Of a DNA stretch of 64,000 bases, positions 26,101-33,730 are shown piece after piece (within the stretch, counting starts at the first letter, position 1; every line of letters starts with the position of its first letter). This DNA is from Gammaproteobacteria bacterium (GTDB lineage Bacteria > Pseudomonadota > Gammaproteobacteria > Ga0077536), in contig JACKNG010000002.1 in assembly GCA_024235015.1 (NCBI GenBank), forward strand, positions 496,001 through 560,000, read 5' to 3'. The position numbers were made by a program, and so were the translations under genes. The notes beneath the pieces are model-generated. The model was not told the origin of the DNA. It made no database searches and saw nothing but the letters and a program-made list of their open reading frames with translations.

Positions 26101-26224
26101 CTATGGGGACAGTTTACTTTTGCGTGCCTCGATGCCCCGGCGTTGCGCTTGGTCCTATGGGGACAGTTTACTTTTGCGTGCCCCGATGCCCCGGCGTTGC
26201 GCCAGGCAAAAGTAAACTGTCCCC
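26101..26224. repeat. Duplicated GGGGACAGTTTACTTTTGC element with inverted arm
   Basis: A 48-base unit at 26101-26148 is repeated at 26155-26202 with a single mismatch. Each begins CTATGGGGACAGTTTACTTT and contains GCCCCGGCG. At 26206-26224 the terminal motif returns in reverse (GCAAAAGTAAACTGTCCCC), so the second unit and this arm form an inverted pair. It lies between the oxygenase beta gene and the Baeyer-Villiger monooxygenase gene. Confidence 0.9.
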
Positions 26225-26365
26225 GTAACGCGCTCTCCCCCACCCCGCCCCCACCCCTGTACATGATCCCGGTCAAGCAGGGATCGCGAGGGCCTGCCTA
26301 GCATCCCCCCACGTGCCGGACGCGAGATCCGGCTTTCGCGCTGCAACAAGGGGAGAACGACCACC

Positions 26366-28030
26366 ATGGCCAGCCAACAAGGGAGCGGGTCCGCCGAGCA
26401 TTCGACGGCGGGCAATTATCACGACGTCATCATCATCGGCGCCGGCATCTGTGGCATGTACATGTCCTACCGCCTGCGCGAACTCGACCTCACCCACCAC
26501 GTCTACGAGGCCGGCTCCGGGGTCGGCGGCACCTGGTACTGGAACCGCTACCCGGGCTGCCGCTTCGACTCGGAGTCCTATTCCTACGGCTACTCGGTGT
26601 TTCCCGACGTGCTCGAGGAGTGGACCTGGAAGGAGCAGTTCTCACCCCAGCCGGAGACCCTGGAATACCTCAATTTCGTCGCCGACAAGCACGACCTGCG
26701 CCGCGACATCACCTTCAACACGCGGCTGAAGGCGGCTGCTTACGACGAATCGAACAACGAGTGGCAGCTCACCTTCGAGGACGGCGGCACGGCGCGCTGC
26801 CATTACCTGATCTCGGCGACGGGGCCCTTGTCGGCGCCGCAGATGCCGAAGATCCCCGGGGTCGACGACTTCAAGGGCGAGGCCTACCACACCGCGCTGT
26901 GGCCGCGCGATCCGAACGGTTTCGGCAGCCCGGTCAAGGATTTCACCGGCAAGCGCGTGGGCGTCATCGGCACCGGCGCCACCGGCGTGCAGGTCATCCA
27001 GGAGGTGTCCAAGACGGCCGACCAGCTCTACGTCTTCCAGCGCACGCCGAACTGGTGCGCGCCGCTGTTGAACAGCAAGGTCGACGACGCCACCGCGGCG
27101 AAGATGAAGGCGAGCTATCCCGAGATCTTCGACAAGTGCCGCAAGTCCTTCGGCAGCTTCATCCATGATTTCGATCCGCGTTCGGCCCTGGAGGTCTCGG
27201 ACGAGGAACGCAACGCGTTCTACGAGCATCTCTACAACGAGCCCGGTTTCGGTATCTGGCTCGGCTCCTTCCGCGACACCCTCACCGACCCCAAGGCGAA
27301 TGCCTATCTCACCGAGTTCATCGCCAACAAGATTCGCCAGCGGGTCAAGGATCCGGCCGTGGCCGAGAAGCTGATCCCGAAGGACCACGGTTTCGGCACC
27401 CGCCGCGTACCGCTCGAGACCAACTACTACGAGTGCTACAACCAGCCCAACGTGGAACTGGTCGACGTGCGCGAGGATCCCATCGAGCGCATCACGGCGA
27501 CCGGCATCAAGACCGCGGCAGCCGAGTACGAACTGGACATGATCATCTACGCCACCGGCTTCGACGCCGTGACCGGTGCCCTGCACCGCATCGACATCAG
27601 CGGCGTCGGCGAGCAGAAACTCAGGGACAAGTGGCGTGACGGCCCGCGCACCTTCCTCGGCATGCAGATCGCGGGTTTCCCCAACCTGTTCACCCTGGTC
27701 GGGCCGCACAACGGCGCCGCGTTCTGCAACATCCCGCGCTGCATCGAGCAGAACGTCGACTGGATGTTCGGTCTCATGAAGCACCTGCACGACAAGCACG
27801 TGCAGCGCATCGAGCCCGAGGTCGCCGCCGAGGACGCCTGGACCGAGCACGTCAACGAGACCGCCGCGGCAACGCTGTTCCCCACCGCGAAGTCGTGGAT
27901 CATGGGCATCAACGAGAACGTGCCGGACAAGGTCACCGGCTTCGTCGCCTATGCCGGTGGCTTCCCCACCTACCGCGCCAAGTGTGACGAGGTGGCGGAC
28001 CACGACTACGCCGGGTTCAACATGCGCTGA
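26366..28030 (+). CDS. Baeyer-Villiger monooxygenase (flavoprotein)
   Basis: A 554-residue FAD/NADPH enzyme inserting oxygen next to a ketone carbonyl. The diagnostic BVMO fingerprint FxGxxxHxxxWP is exact (Phe169, Gly171, His175, Trp179, Pro180). Two Rossmann motifs flank it: IIGAGICG (about 24-30) for FAD and IGTGATG (about 201-207) for NADPH. Length and the VYEAGSGVGGTWYWNRYPGCR segment suit the cyclohexanone/phenylacetone monooxygenase group. A GGGGAG ribosome site precedes the ATG. It is bracketed by related palindromic elements at 26101-26224 and 28054-28123. No lactone hydrolase is adjacent, and the natural ketone is unknown. Confidence 0.93.
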   Translation: MASQQGSGSAEHSTAGNYHDVIIIGAGICGMYMSYRLRELDLTHHVYEAGSGVGGTWYWNRYPGCRFDSESYSYGYSVFPDVLEEWTWKEQFSPQPETLEYLNFVADKHDLRRDITFNTRLKAAAYDESNNEWQLTFEDGGTARCHYLISATGPLSAPQMPKIPGVDDFKGEAYHTALWPRDPNGFGSPVKDFTGKRVGVIGTGATGVQVIQEVSKTADQLYVFQRTPNWCAPLLNSKVDDATAAKMKASYPEIFDKCRKSFGSFIHDFDPRSALEVSDEERNAFYEHLYNEPGFGIWLGSFRDTLTDPKANAYLTEFIANKIRQRVKDPAVAEKLIPKDHGFGTRRVPLETNYYECYNQPNVELVDVREDPIERITATGIKTAAAEYELDMIIYATGFDAVTGALHRIDISGVGEQKLRDKWRDGPRTFLGMQIAGFPNLFTLVGPHNGAAFCNIPRCIEQNVDWMFGLMKHLHDKHVQRIEPEVAAEDAWTEHVNETAAATLFPTAKSWIMGINENVPDKVTGFVAYAGGFPTYRAKCDEVADHDYAGFNMR

Positions 28031-28053
28031 GCCGATCCCCGGCGCGCCTGGAC

Positions 28054-28123
28054 ACGGGGACAGTATACTTTTGCGCGGCATGACGCCGCGGCTGAACGGC
28101 GTGCAAAAGTATACTGTCCCCGT
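28054..28123. repeat. Perfect 21-bp inverted repeat of the GGGGACAGTATACTTTTGC type
   Basis: The arms 28054-28074 and 28103-28123 are perfectly complementary over 21 bases, with the core GGGGACAGTATACTTTTGC. The 28-base centre is itself GC-rich and partly self-complementary. It differs from the element upstream of the monooxygenase by TA for TT in the middle. It lies between the convergent monooxygenase and crotonase genes and could also end both transcripts. Confidence 0.9.
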
Positions 28124-28130
28124 TTGCCGA

Positions 28131-28898
28131 TCAGCCTTTACCGCCCTTCTTGAACGCCGCGCGCGCGGCAACTGCGTCCTCGCTGTCGAACACCAGCATC
28201 GAGACGTCGGCGTCCATGTGCGCGGTGGCATGCAGCAGGGCGTTGGCGGTGGCGTTGATGGCCTGCTTGCTCATGGTCATGATGACCGGCGGCATGGTGC
28301 AGGCGGCGCGCGCGAGTTCGAGCGCCTTGTCGAGCGCGGCGCCGGGCGCGGCGAGTTCCTCGCACAGACCCCATTCGAGCGCCTGGGCGGCACCCATCTT
28401 CTCGCACAGCATGACGATGCGCTTGGTGCGCGCCGGCCCGACCAGCGCGACGAGGCGCGGGATGGCCTGCCATTGCAAGGTCAGGCCGATCTTGACCTCG
28501 GGCACGTAGTAGTAGGCATCCTCGGCCATCACGCGCCAGTCGCAGCAGATAGCGATCGCCGCGCCGGCACCGACCGCCGGCCCCTCGATGGCGGCGATGG
28601 TGGTCTGCGGCATGTCCTCCCAGGCGCGACACAGGTGGCGGCCGAGATGGGTCGCCGCACGGCGCTCGGCGAAGCTGCCCTCGGCGGGCGCCTGCTTGAG
28701 GTCGAAACCGGCGCAGAAGCCGCGTCCCGCGCCACGCAGGACGACCGCGTGGGTGTCGTGATCCTCGTGGAAGCTGCGCGCGACGTCGGTCAGCTCACGA
28801 ATGAGTTCGTAGTTGAAGGCATTGAGACTTTCGGGCCGGGTCATGGTGACGATGGCGACGTCCCCGCGGCGTTCGACCTCGACGGTGTTCCAGCTCAT
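28131..28898 (-). CDS. Enoyl-CoA hydratase/isomerase (crotonase) family protein
   Basis: A 255-residue crotonase-fold protein acting on a CoA thioester. The oxyanion-hole segments CAGFDL and GPAVGAGAAIA are present. Of the two catalytic glutamates of crotonase, the first is replaced by Ala114, while the second is kept (Glu134 in VPEVKIGL). That pattern is more like isomerases of the family than hydratases. The start MSWNTVEV has a GGGGAG site. It lies downstream of catechol 2,3-dioxygenase on the same strand, where classic operons continue with meta-cleavage enzymes. The substrate is unknown. Confidence 0.85.
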   Translation of the reverse strand: MSWNTVEVERRGDVAIVTMTRPESLNAFNYELIRELTDVARSFHEDHDTHAVVLRGAGRGFCAGFDLKQAPAEGSFAERRAATHLGRHLCRAWEDMPQTTIAAIEGPAVGAGAAIAICCDWRVMAEDAYYYVPEVKIGLTLQWQAIPRLVALVGPARTKRIVMLCEKMGAAQALEWGLCEELAAPGAALDKALELARAACTMPPVIMTMSKQAINATANALLHATAHMDADVSMLVFDSEDAVAARAAFKKGGKG

Positions 28899-28966
28899 AG
28901 GGTTTGCTCCCCGTGTGATATTGATGGTTGCGCGCCGGTGAGACGACGTTCGTCGGCCTGAATCGC

Positions 28967-29890
28967 TCAGGTCACCACGCCGAGGAAGTTCTCGTTCAGG
29001 CGCCGGTCGTGGTAGAAAATCGCGCGTCCGATTTCGCCGGCTTCCCAGGTGATCGGCTCGCGGTCCGGGTACCAGGTGTAATCGCCGCAGAACACCTCGT
29101 TGCGGTTGCCGGACGGGTCGAAGAAATAGATCGTGCGGCCGCGCGTGATGCCGTGGCGGGTCGGGCCGATGTCGATCGCGATGTCGTGCATGCTCATGAT
29201 GTCCGCCGCGCGCAGTACCTCTTCCCAGGTCATCAGCATGAACGAGGCGTGGTGGAACTTGTCCGGCACGTCGTGGTGGACGAAGGCGATGTCGTGGGCC
29301 TTGTTCGAGCACGAGAAGAAGGTCGCGAGCAGGCCGCCGTCCGGGGTCACGATACGCTCGGTGAGATCGAAGCCGAGTACGTTGGTGAAGAGATCCAGGT
29401 TGTCGGCGAGCTTGGGCCCGTACAGCAGGCAGTGATCGAAACGGTAGACCTGCATGCCCTTGAGCCCCTCGGGCCACGGGTTCGGATTGTGGTTGCCGAC
29501 CAGGTTGCCGACGTATTTCTTCTCCGCGTACAGCTCGATGGCGTGACCGGTCGGGATCTCGAAGCGCACGCGGTGGCCGCAGTCCGCGAGTTCACCGGCC
29601 GCGACGCGTTCGCAGTTCACACCGTAGGCGCGCAGGTCGGCCTCCAGGCGATCGAGCTCGGCCGTGCCGTGGACCTTGAAGGCCATGACGTCCAGCCCCG
29701 GGGCATCGGCTTCGCGCAGCACGATGGAGAACGCGTCGTGCTCGTCCCAGGCCTTGAGATAGACCCGGCCCTGGGCGTCCTCGTTGGTCTTGATCAGGCC
29801 CAGGCGCTCGACGTAGTGCGTCACTGCCGGCTCCATCTCCAGTACCCGGATCACGGCATGACCCGGTCTCATGACACCTCGAAACGACAT
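28967..29890 (-). CDS. dmpB: Catechol 2,3-dioxygenase
   Basis: A 307-residue extradiol dioxygenase of the XylE/DmpB type, opening catechol next to the hydroxyls to give 2-hydroxymuconic semialdehyde. The Fe(II) ligands His153 (RFDHCLLYG), His214 (FHHASF) and Glu265 (RNEVFCG) stand at the same numbers as in characterised XylE. Length also matches. A GGAGGAG ribosome site precedes the ATG. It follows the ferredoxin gene by 26 bases; that ferredoxin is known to reactivate this enzyme when its iron is oxidised. Confidence 0.97.
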   Translation of the reverse strand: MSFRGVMRPGHAVIRVLEMEPAVTHYVERLGLIKTNEDAQGRVYLKAWDEHDAFSIVLREADAPGLDVMAFKVHGTAELDRLEADLRAYGVNCERVAAGELADCGHRVRFEIPTGHAIELYAEKKYVGNLVGNHNPNPWPEGLKGMQVYRFDHCLLYGPKLADNLDLFTNVLGFDLTERIVTPDGGLLATFFSCSNKAHDIAFVHHDVPDKFHHASFMLMTWEEVLRAADIMSMHDIAIDIGPTRHGITRGRTIYFFDPSGNRNEVFCGDYTWYPDREPITWEAGEIGRAIFYHDRRLNENFLGVVT

Positions 29891-29916
29891 GGTGAACTCC
29901 TCCTCTGTCGATTGCG

Positions 29917-30249
29917 TCAACCGCGGTGCGGGGCACCGCCGGCGACGGGATTCAGGCGACACTCGAGCAGGCCGAGCGCCTTGACGGTGAGATCGGCCTC
30001 GGGCAGCAGCTTGCAGGCCAGCGCGATGCCGCGCGCCTCGTCCGCGGCGCTGACCTGCGCGCGGCTCATCTTGAGCGTGCGGTAGCGGGCCGCGCCGAGG
30101 ACCTGCACACGGCAGATACCGCAGCCGCCGCCGCGGCAACCGACCGGGATGTCGCGGCGGCCGAGCCGCACCATGGCCGCGAGCACGTTCTGGCCCTCGG
30201 CACAGGGAAAACGCTCGCCGGTGTCGGCCACCGTGATCGTGAACGCCAT
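29917..30249 (-). CDS. dmpQ: Plant-type [2Fe-2S] ferredoxin, XylT/DmpQ-like
   Basis: A 110-residue ferredoxin with cluster ligands Cys38, Cys43, Cys46 (CRGGGCGIC) and Cys79 (ALACK). In dmp and xyl operons this protein reduces the inactivated Fe(III) form of catechol 2,3-dioxygenase, and the position just before dmpB supports the same job. Its ATG overlaps the stop of the P5 reductase gene by one base. It could also serve the Rieske oxygenase nearby, but that is speculation. Confidence 0.93.
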   Translation of the reverse strand: MAFTITVADTGERFPCAEGQNVLAAMVRLGRRDIPVGCRGGGCGICRVQVLGAARYRTLKMSRAQVSAADEARGIALACKLLPEADLTVKALGLLECRLNPVAGGAPHRG

Positions 30250-31313
30250 CAGAACTTCCGGAACAGGGCGCTGCGGCGCGCCGGCTGGGCGGCATCGGCC
30301 GCGGTATAGAAGTTCTCCATGAAGATGTGCTCTTCGAACAGGCGCCCCTGCATCAGGGTGGTGATGCAGGCATCGATCATCGGCGGCGGGCCGCACAGGT
30401 AGGCCTTGTGGCCGGCAAAGCGGCCTGCGAACAGGCGCTCGGCATGCTCGTGCACGAAACCGTGCGGCCCGGCCCAGGTGGCGTCGTCGGCGGCATCGGA
30501 CAACACGACCTCGTAGCGGAAGTTCGCATGCGTCGCGGCCAGCGCGCGGAACACGTCCGCGTAGTAGATCTCGGCCTGGTTGCGCACGCCGTGGATCAAG
30601 GTCATGGGACGTTCCTCGCCGGCGGCGAGCAGGTCCTCGATCATCGACTTCGGACTCGACAGGCCCGAGCCGCCGGCGAGAAAGATCAGCGGCTCGGGCG
30701 CCGACCTGCGCACGAAGAAGCGCCCCAGCGGTGCGGTGAGCCGCAGGGTGTCGCCGACGGCGGCGACTTCGTGCAGCCACGTGGTTCCGGCGCCACCGTC
30801 GACGCGGCGCACGTTGAGTTCGAGCAGATTCGATTGCGCGGGCGGGCTCGCGATCGAGAAGGCGCGCGGCTGGTCGAGCCCGGGCAGGTGGAGATTGACG
30901 TACTGCCCGGCCTGGAAGTCGATGCCGTCGCCGCCGAGCTCGAGCCAGAGGCCGCGGATGGTCGGCGTGAGGGCCTCGATGCGGGCGACCGTCGCCGTGA
31001 AATCACCGATCGGCAGCGCGCGCGCATCCGGCTCCTCCTCGACATCGGCCTCGATGACGACGTCCGACGACAGGGTCGCGCAGCACGCCAGGCACCTGCC
31101 CTCGTCGCGCTCGACGTCCATGAGCGCGAAGGACGAGGCGTGGTTGTGCTCGATCGCACCGTCGACGACGTCGACCTTGCAGGTTCCGCACAGGCCGTGG
31201 TTGCACGCATAGGGCAGCCCGATGCCGGCGCGCAGCGCGGCGTCGAGCATGCTCTGGCCATCCTCGACCTCGATGGTCTCGCCGAGCGGCTCGATGGTCA
31301 GCCGGAAACTCAC
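30249..31313 (-). CDS. dmpP: Phenol hydroxylase P5, reductase component
   Basis: A 354-residue NADH oxidoreductase passing electrons to the P3 diiron centre. The N-terminal plant-type [2Fe-2S] domain has Cys37, Cys42, Cys45 (CNHGLCGTC) and Cys77. The FAD site is RAFSIAS, and the NAD domain includes LAGGSGLSSPKSMIEDL and AYLCGPPPMIDA. The start GTG at 31313 gives the family length (353 in characterised DmpP). The longer frame runs into a palindromic repeat and was rejected. It lies 106 bases after the P4 stop, a gap filled by two GGTGTCAGACACC copies. Confidence 0.95.
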   Translation of the reverse strand: MSFRLTIEPLGETIEVEDGQSMLDAALRAGIGLPYACNHGLCGTCKVDVVDGAIEHNHASSFALMDVERDEGRCLACCATLSSDVVIEADVEEEPDARALPIGDFTATVARIEALTPTIRGLWLELGGDGIDFQAGQYVNLHLPGLDQPRAFSIASPPAQSNLLELNVRRVDGGAGTTWLHEVAAVGDTLRLTAPLGRFFVRRSAPEPLIFLAGGSGLSSPKSMIEDLLAAGEERPMTLIHGVRNQAEIYYADVFRALAATHANFRYEVVLSDAADDATWAGPHGFVHEHAERLFAGRFAGHKAYLCGPPPMIDACITTLMQGRLFEEHIFMENFYTAADAAQPARRSALFRKF

Positions 31314-31331
31314 CGCCGTCCCCGCGCCTCG

Positions 31332-31404
31332 TTCAAGCACCTGCCCGCCGGTGTCAGACACCGGGCACACGAATTCAAGCGCTTATCCATCGGTGTCAGA
31401 CACC
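31332..31404. repeat. Two GGTGTCAGACACC palindromes inside the phenol hydroxylase operon
   Basis: GGTGTCAGACACC occurs at 31350-31362 and 31392-31404. Each is preceded by a TTCAAGC flank, so two units of about 42 bases are in tandem. The palindrome resembles the GGGGTCAGACCCC family with G to T and C to A changes that keep the pairing. It lies between the P4 and P5 cistrons. Confidence 0.85.
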
Positions 31405-31419
31405 AAGGCCAGGGCCGTC

Positions 31420-31782
31420 TCAGTTGCCGACGCCGTGCAGGCCGTCCAGGCCGGGCGAGCGAAACTGGACGAAGCCCATGTGCGCGACGCCGTTGTCGCG
31501 CAGGGACTTGCCGAGATCGGGCTGCCAGGGCTGCTGGTCGTAACGCCATTCGCACTGGCCGAAATCGAGTTGCGCACAATCCGGATGCACGGCGTAGTCG
31601 GGCCGGAACAGCTGCTCGAGGAAATCGCCGAAGATCATGTCGGGCGGCGCGCGGTAGGCCGAGGGACAGGCAATCAGCAGGTGCTGCTCCCACTGGATAT
31701 AGAAATTGATGTCACCGCCGTAGCCTTCCGCGCGGTTGGCGGAGGGGAAGTCGTAGCCCGGACCGAGATGCGCGACGCTCAT
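31420..31782 (-). CDS. dmpO: Phenol hydroxylase P4 component
   Basis: A 120-residue protein matching the P4 subunit of multicomponent phenol hydroxylases in length (119 in DmpO) and sequence (DFPSANRAEGYGGD, IQWEQHLLIACPSAYRAPPDMIFGDF, VQFRSPGLDGL). It is part of the oxygenase alpha/beta/gamma assembly. The start MSVAHLGPG has a GAGG site. It follows P3 by 11 bases. Confidence 0.94.
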   Translation of the reverse strand: MSVAHLGPGYDFPSANRAEGYGGDINFYIQWEQHLLIACPSAYRAPPDMIFGDFLEQLFRPDYAVHPDCAQLDFGQCEWRYDQQPWQPDLGKSLRDNGVAHMGFVQFRSPGLDGLHGVGN

Positions 31783-31793
31783 GGAATGCCTCC

Positions 31794-33323
31794 TCAGGCC
31801 GCCTCGTCGGGCGACGCGGCCTTGTGCCGGCGCTGCCATTCGAGCCAGTGCTGGTGATCGGGTGAGCCGCGGTACTCGCCGGTGTCGACGTCACGCTCGA
31901 GGTGCAACCAGGCCGCGTACTCGAAAATATTGGTGGCCCCGCCCGCTTCGCCGCGGTAGACCTGCTGCGGTGGGATCAGGGCCTGCACGTATTTTTCCGG
32001 CTCGCGCTCGAAGATGTCCTTGCAGCCGTCCGAGCAGCAATGATGCTTCGTGCCGGAGTGCTCGACGATGCGCACGCACTGGGTCTGCGGGTCGTCGGGC
32101 TCGGTGAAGAAGACCGGGATCTGGCACACCTGGCAGACCATCGGCAGGCGGTTGTTGAAGTAGCGCTCGCCTTTCTCTTCGAGTTCGCGCAGGTAGAGCA
32201 GGCGCGGCTTGTACATGGTGTCGAACAACTCGCCGTACTTTTCGCTGAACCAGTCGAGTTCCTCGTCGTTCGGGATCCAGGTGTGCAGGCCGAGCGCGTT
32301 GCCGAACTGGTAGAGGGTGGTCCACATCTCGTGGGTCAGGCGATGTTTCTCCTTCCCCGCTACCTCGTGGTGCTTGGGCAGGCGGATGCCGTAACGGCCG
32401 AGGTCGTGGAAGAGCGCGATGCCGTTCTCCTCCCAGTAGATCTCCCACGCCTCTTTCCAGCACATGACCTTCTTCGGCAGCATGTAGTCCATCATCGTGC
32501 CGACCAGGCCGAGCAGGCGGTAACCGCGCCAGAACCACTTGTCGAGCCAGGCCTGCACGATGGGGACGTTGTCTTCGTGTTGCTCGAGCATGAACTTGAC
32601 CACCTCCAGTCCCAGGGTCATGTGGCGCGACTCGTCGGACTGGGCGGAGAAGCCGAAGGTGGTCGTCGCCATGTCGCCGTTGTAGGCGGCGCCGGACACG
32701 AAGGGCATGAACAGCAGGTTGGTCAGCACGTATTCGAAGGCGAACGAGATCGAGGTGACGAACTCGAACGGCCCGGCCGAGTAGGCGTCCTCGAAGAAGC
32801 TCTTCGGGATCGACAAGTACCAGGCACGATCGCGCATGTGCGCGAAGTTGTGCATGCCATTGAAATACTTGTTGTAGTGGCTGAAGGCATGGAGCTGGGT
32901 CTGGGCGTGGCGCAGCTCGTCGATCGACTGCATCTGGCAGGCGACGCGCGCGCCGGCGCCGCGGAACGCACGCCCGGCATGGGCAAAGCCGCGGTGCGCG
33001 ACGTATTCGAGCGGGGTGATGCCCTGCAGCCAGATCTTCACCGCGCTCAGGTAGCGCGCGTCGGAGATGTTGAGCTGGCCGTTGTTCTGCTGGAAGGCAT
33101 CGAGGATGGCGTAGAGCTTGCGCTCCTTCTCCGACTGGTACTTCCAGTAGGCGTCCATGGTCAGGCGGAAGGGATCGGCCCAGGCATCCCAGTCGACGAT
33201 CTTGATGCCTTCGTAGCGGTCGTAGGGAAAGACCTCGTCCATCGGCTCGTAGGTGGTTTCCCAGTCGAGGCCGCGCGTGAGCGCCGCGTAGCGTTCCTTC
33301 AGGCCCAGCTTCTTCTTTGCCAT
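31794..33323 (-). CDS. dmpN: Phenol hydroxylase P3, diiron oxygenase large subunit
   Basis: A 509-residue catalytic subunit that hydroxylates phenol to catechol. All six carboxylate-bridged diiron ligands are identifiable: Glu106, Glu136, His139 (DELRH), Glu197, Glu231 and His234 (DESRH). The C-terminal region has the CQVC and HHCCSDGCKDIFE segments of the YHS-like domain found in this family. It needs P1 and P4 to form the oxygenase, P2 as effector and P5 as electron donor. All are present in the order K-L-M-N-O-P. Confidence 0.97.
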   Translation of the reverse strand: MAKKKLGLKERYAALTRGLDWETTYEPMDEVFPYDRYEGIKIVDWDAWADPFRLTMDAYWKYQSEKERKLYAILDAFQQNNGQLNISDARYLSAVKIWLQGITPLEYVAHRGFAHAGRAFRGAGARVACQMQSIDELRHAQTQLHAFSHYNKYFNGMHNFAHMRDRAWYLSIPKSFFEDAYSAGPFEFVTSISFAFEYVLTNLLFMPFVSGAAYNGDMATTTFGFSAQSDESRHMTLGLEVVKFMLEQHEDNVPIVQAWLDKWFWRGYRLLGLVGTMMDYMLPKKVMCWKEAWEIYWEENGIALFHDLGRYGIRLPKHHEVAGKEKHRLTHEMWTTLYQFGNALGLHTWIPNDEELDWFSEKYGELFDTMYKPRLLYLRELEEKGERYFNNRLPMVCQVCQIPVFFTEPDDPQTQCVRIVEHSGTKHHCCSDGCKDIFEREPEKYVQALIPPQQVYRGEAGGATNIFEYAAWLHLERDVDTGEYRGSPDHQHWLEWQRRHKAASPDEAA

Positions 33324-33384
33324 CTTCGCTCTACCTTGTATGCGCCCCGGTCCGCGCCGGGTGCCGTGGTCGGGGACCGAGCCC

Positions 33385-33403
33385 GTGCGGGGTCAGACCC
33401 CAC
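33385..33403. repeat. GGGGTCAGACCCC palindrome between P2 and P3 genes
   Basis: A single copy with flanking GTGC/CAC bases extending the pairing lies in the 124-base gap between dmpM and dmpN. Like the copies at 31.3 and 20.1 kb, it is internal to an operon. Confidence 0.8.
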
Positions 33404-33447
33404 GCCTCGAGACCACCGGCCTCGTCCTGGTGACGTATCCACCGCCC

Positions 33448-33720
33448 TCAGGATCCCCACGACAGGACCAGCTCGTCGTCGTCCTCGTCGAGGTTGCCGC
33501 CGAGCGAGACCAGGTTGACGTGGATCTCCTGCAGGTCGAAGTCGCGCCCGAGCTTCGCCTCCACCGACGCGCGCCTGACGACCAGGCGCCCGGGGCAGTC
33601 GATCTTGACCATGCCCGGGGTCTCGTTCAGCACCGCGCCCGGGTTGTCCTCGAGTACGGCATCGATGATCGGTTGCGCATCGGGGTTGTTCTGCAGGGCC
33701 AGGAAGACCTTGTCGGCCAT
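33448..33720 (-). CDS. dmpM: Phenol hydroxylase P2, regulatory (effector) component
   Basis: A 90-residue cofactor-free effector protein, the same length as characterised DmpM. Family segments are VFLALQNNPDAQPIIDAVLEDNPGA, MVKIDCPGRLVVRR and GRDFDLQEIHVNLVSLGG. It binds P3 and tunes its catalysis. A GAGGAG site lies 4 bases before the ATG, within the end of the P1 coding region spacing (P1 stop at 33731). Confidence 0.95.
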   Translation of the reverse strand: MADKVFLALQNNPDAQPIIDAVLEDNPGAVLNETPGMVKIDCPGRLVVRRASVEAKLGRDFDLQEIHVNLVSLGGNLDEDDDELVLSWGS

Positions 33721-33730
33721 GTCGCGCTCC

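Noticed and set aside
31314..31370. Longer start for the P5 reductase
   Set aside because: The extension would encode the GGTGTCTGACACC palindrome and lengthen the protein beyond the family; the GTG at 31313 fits the known length of 353-354.
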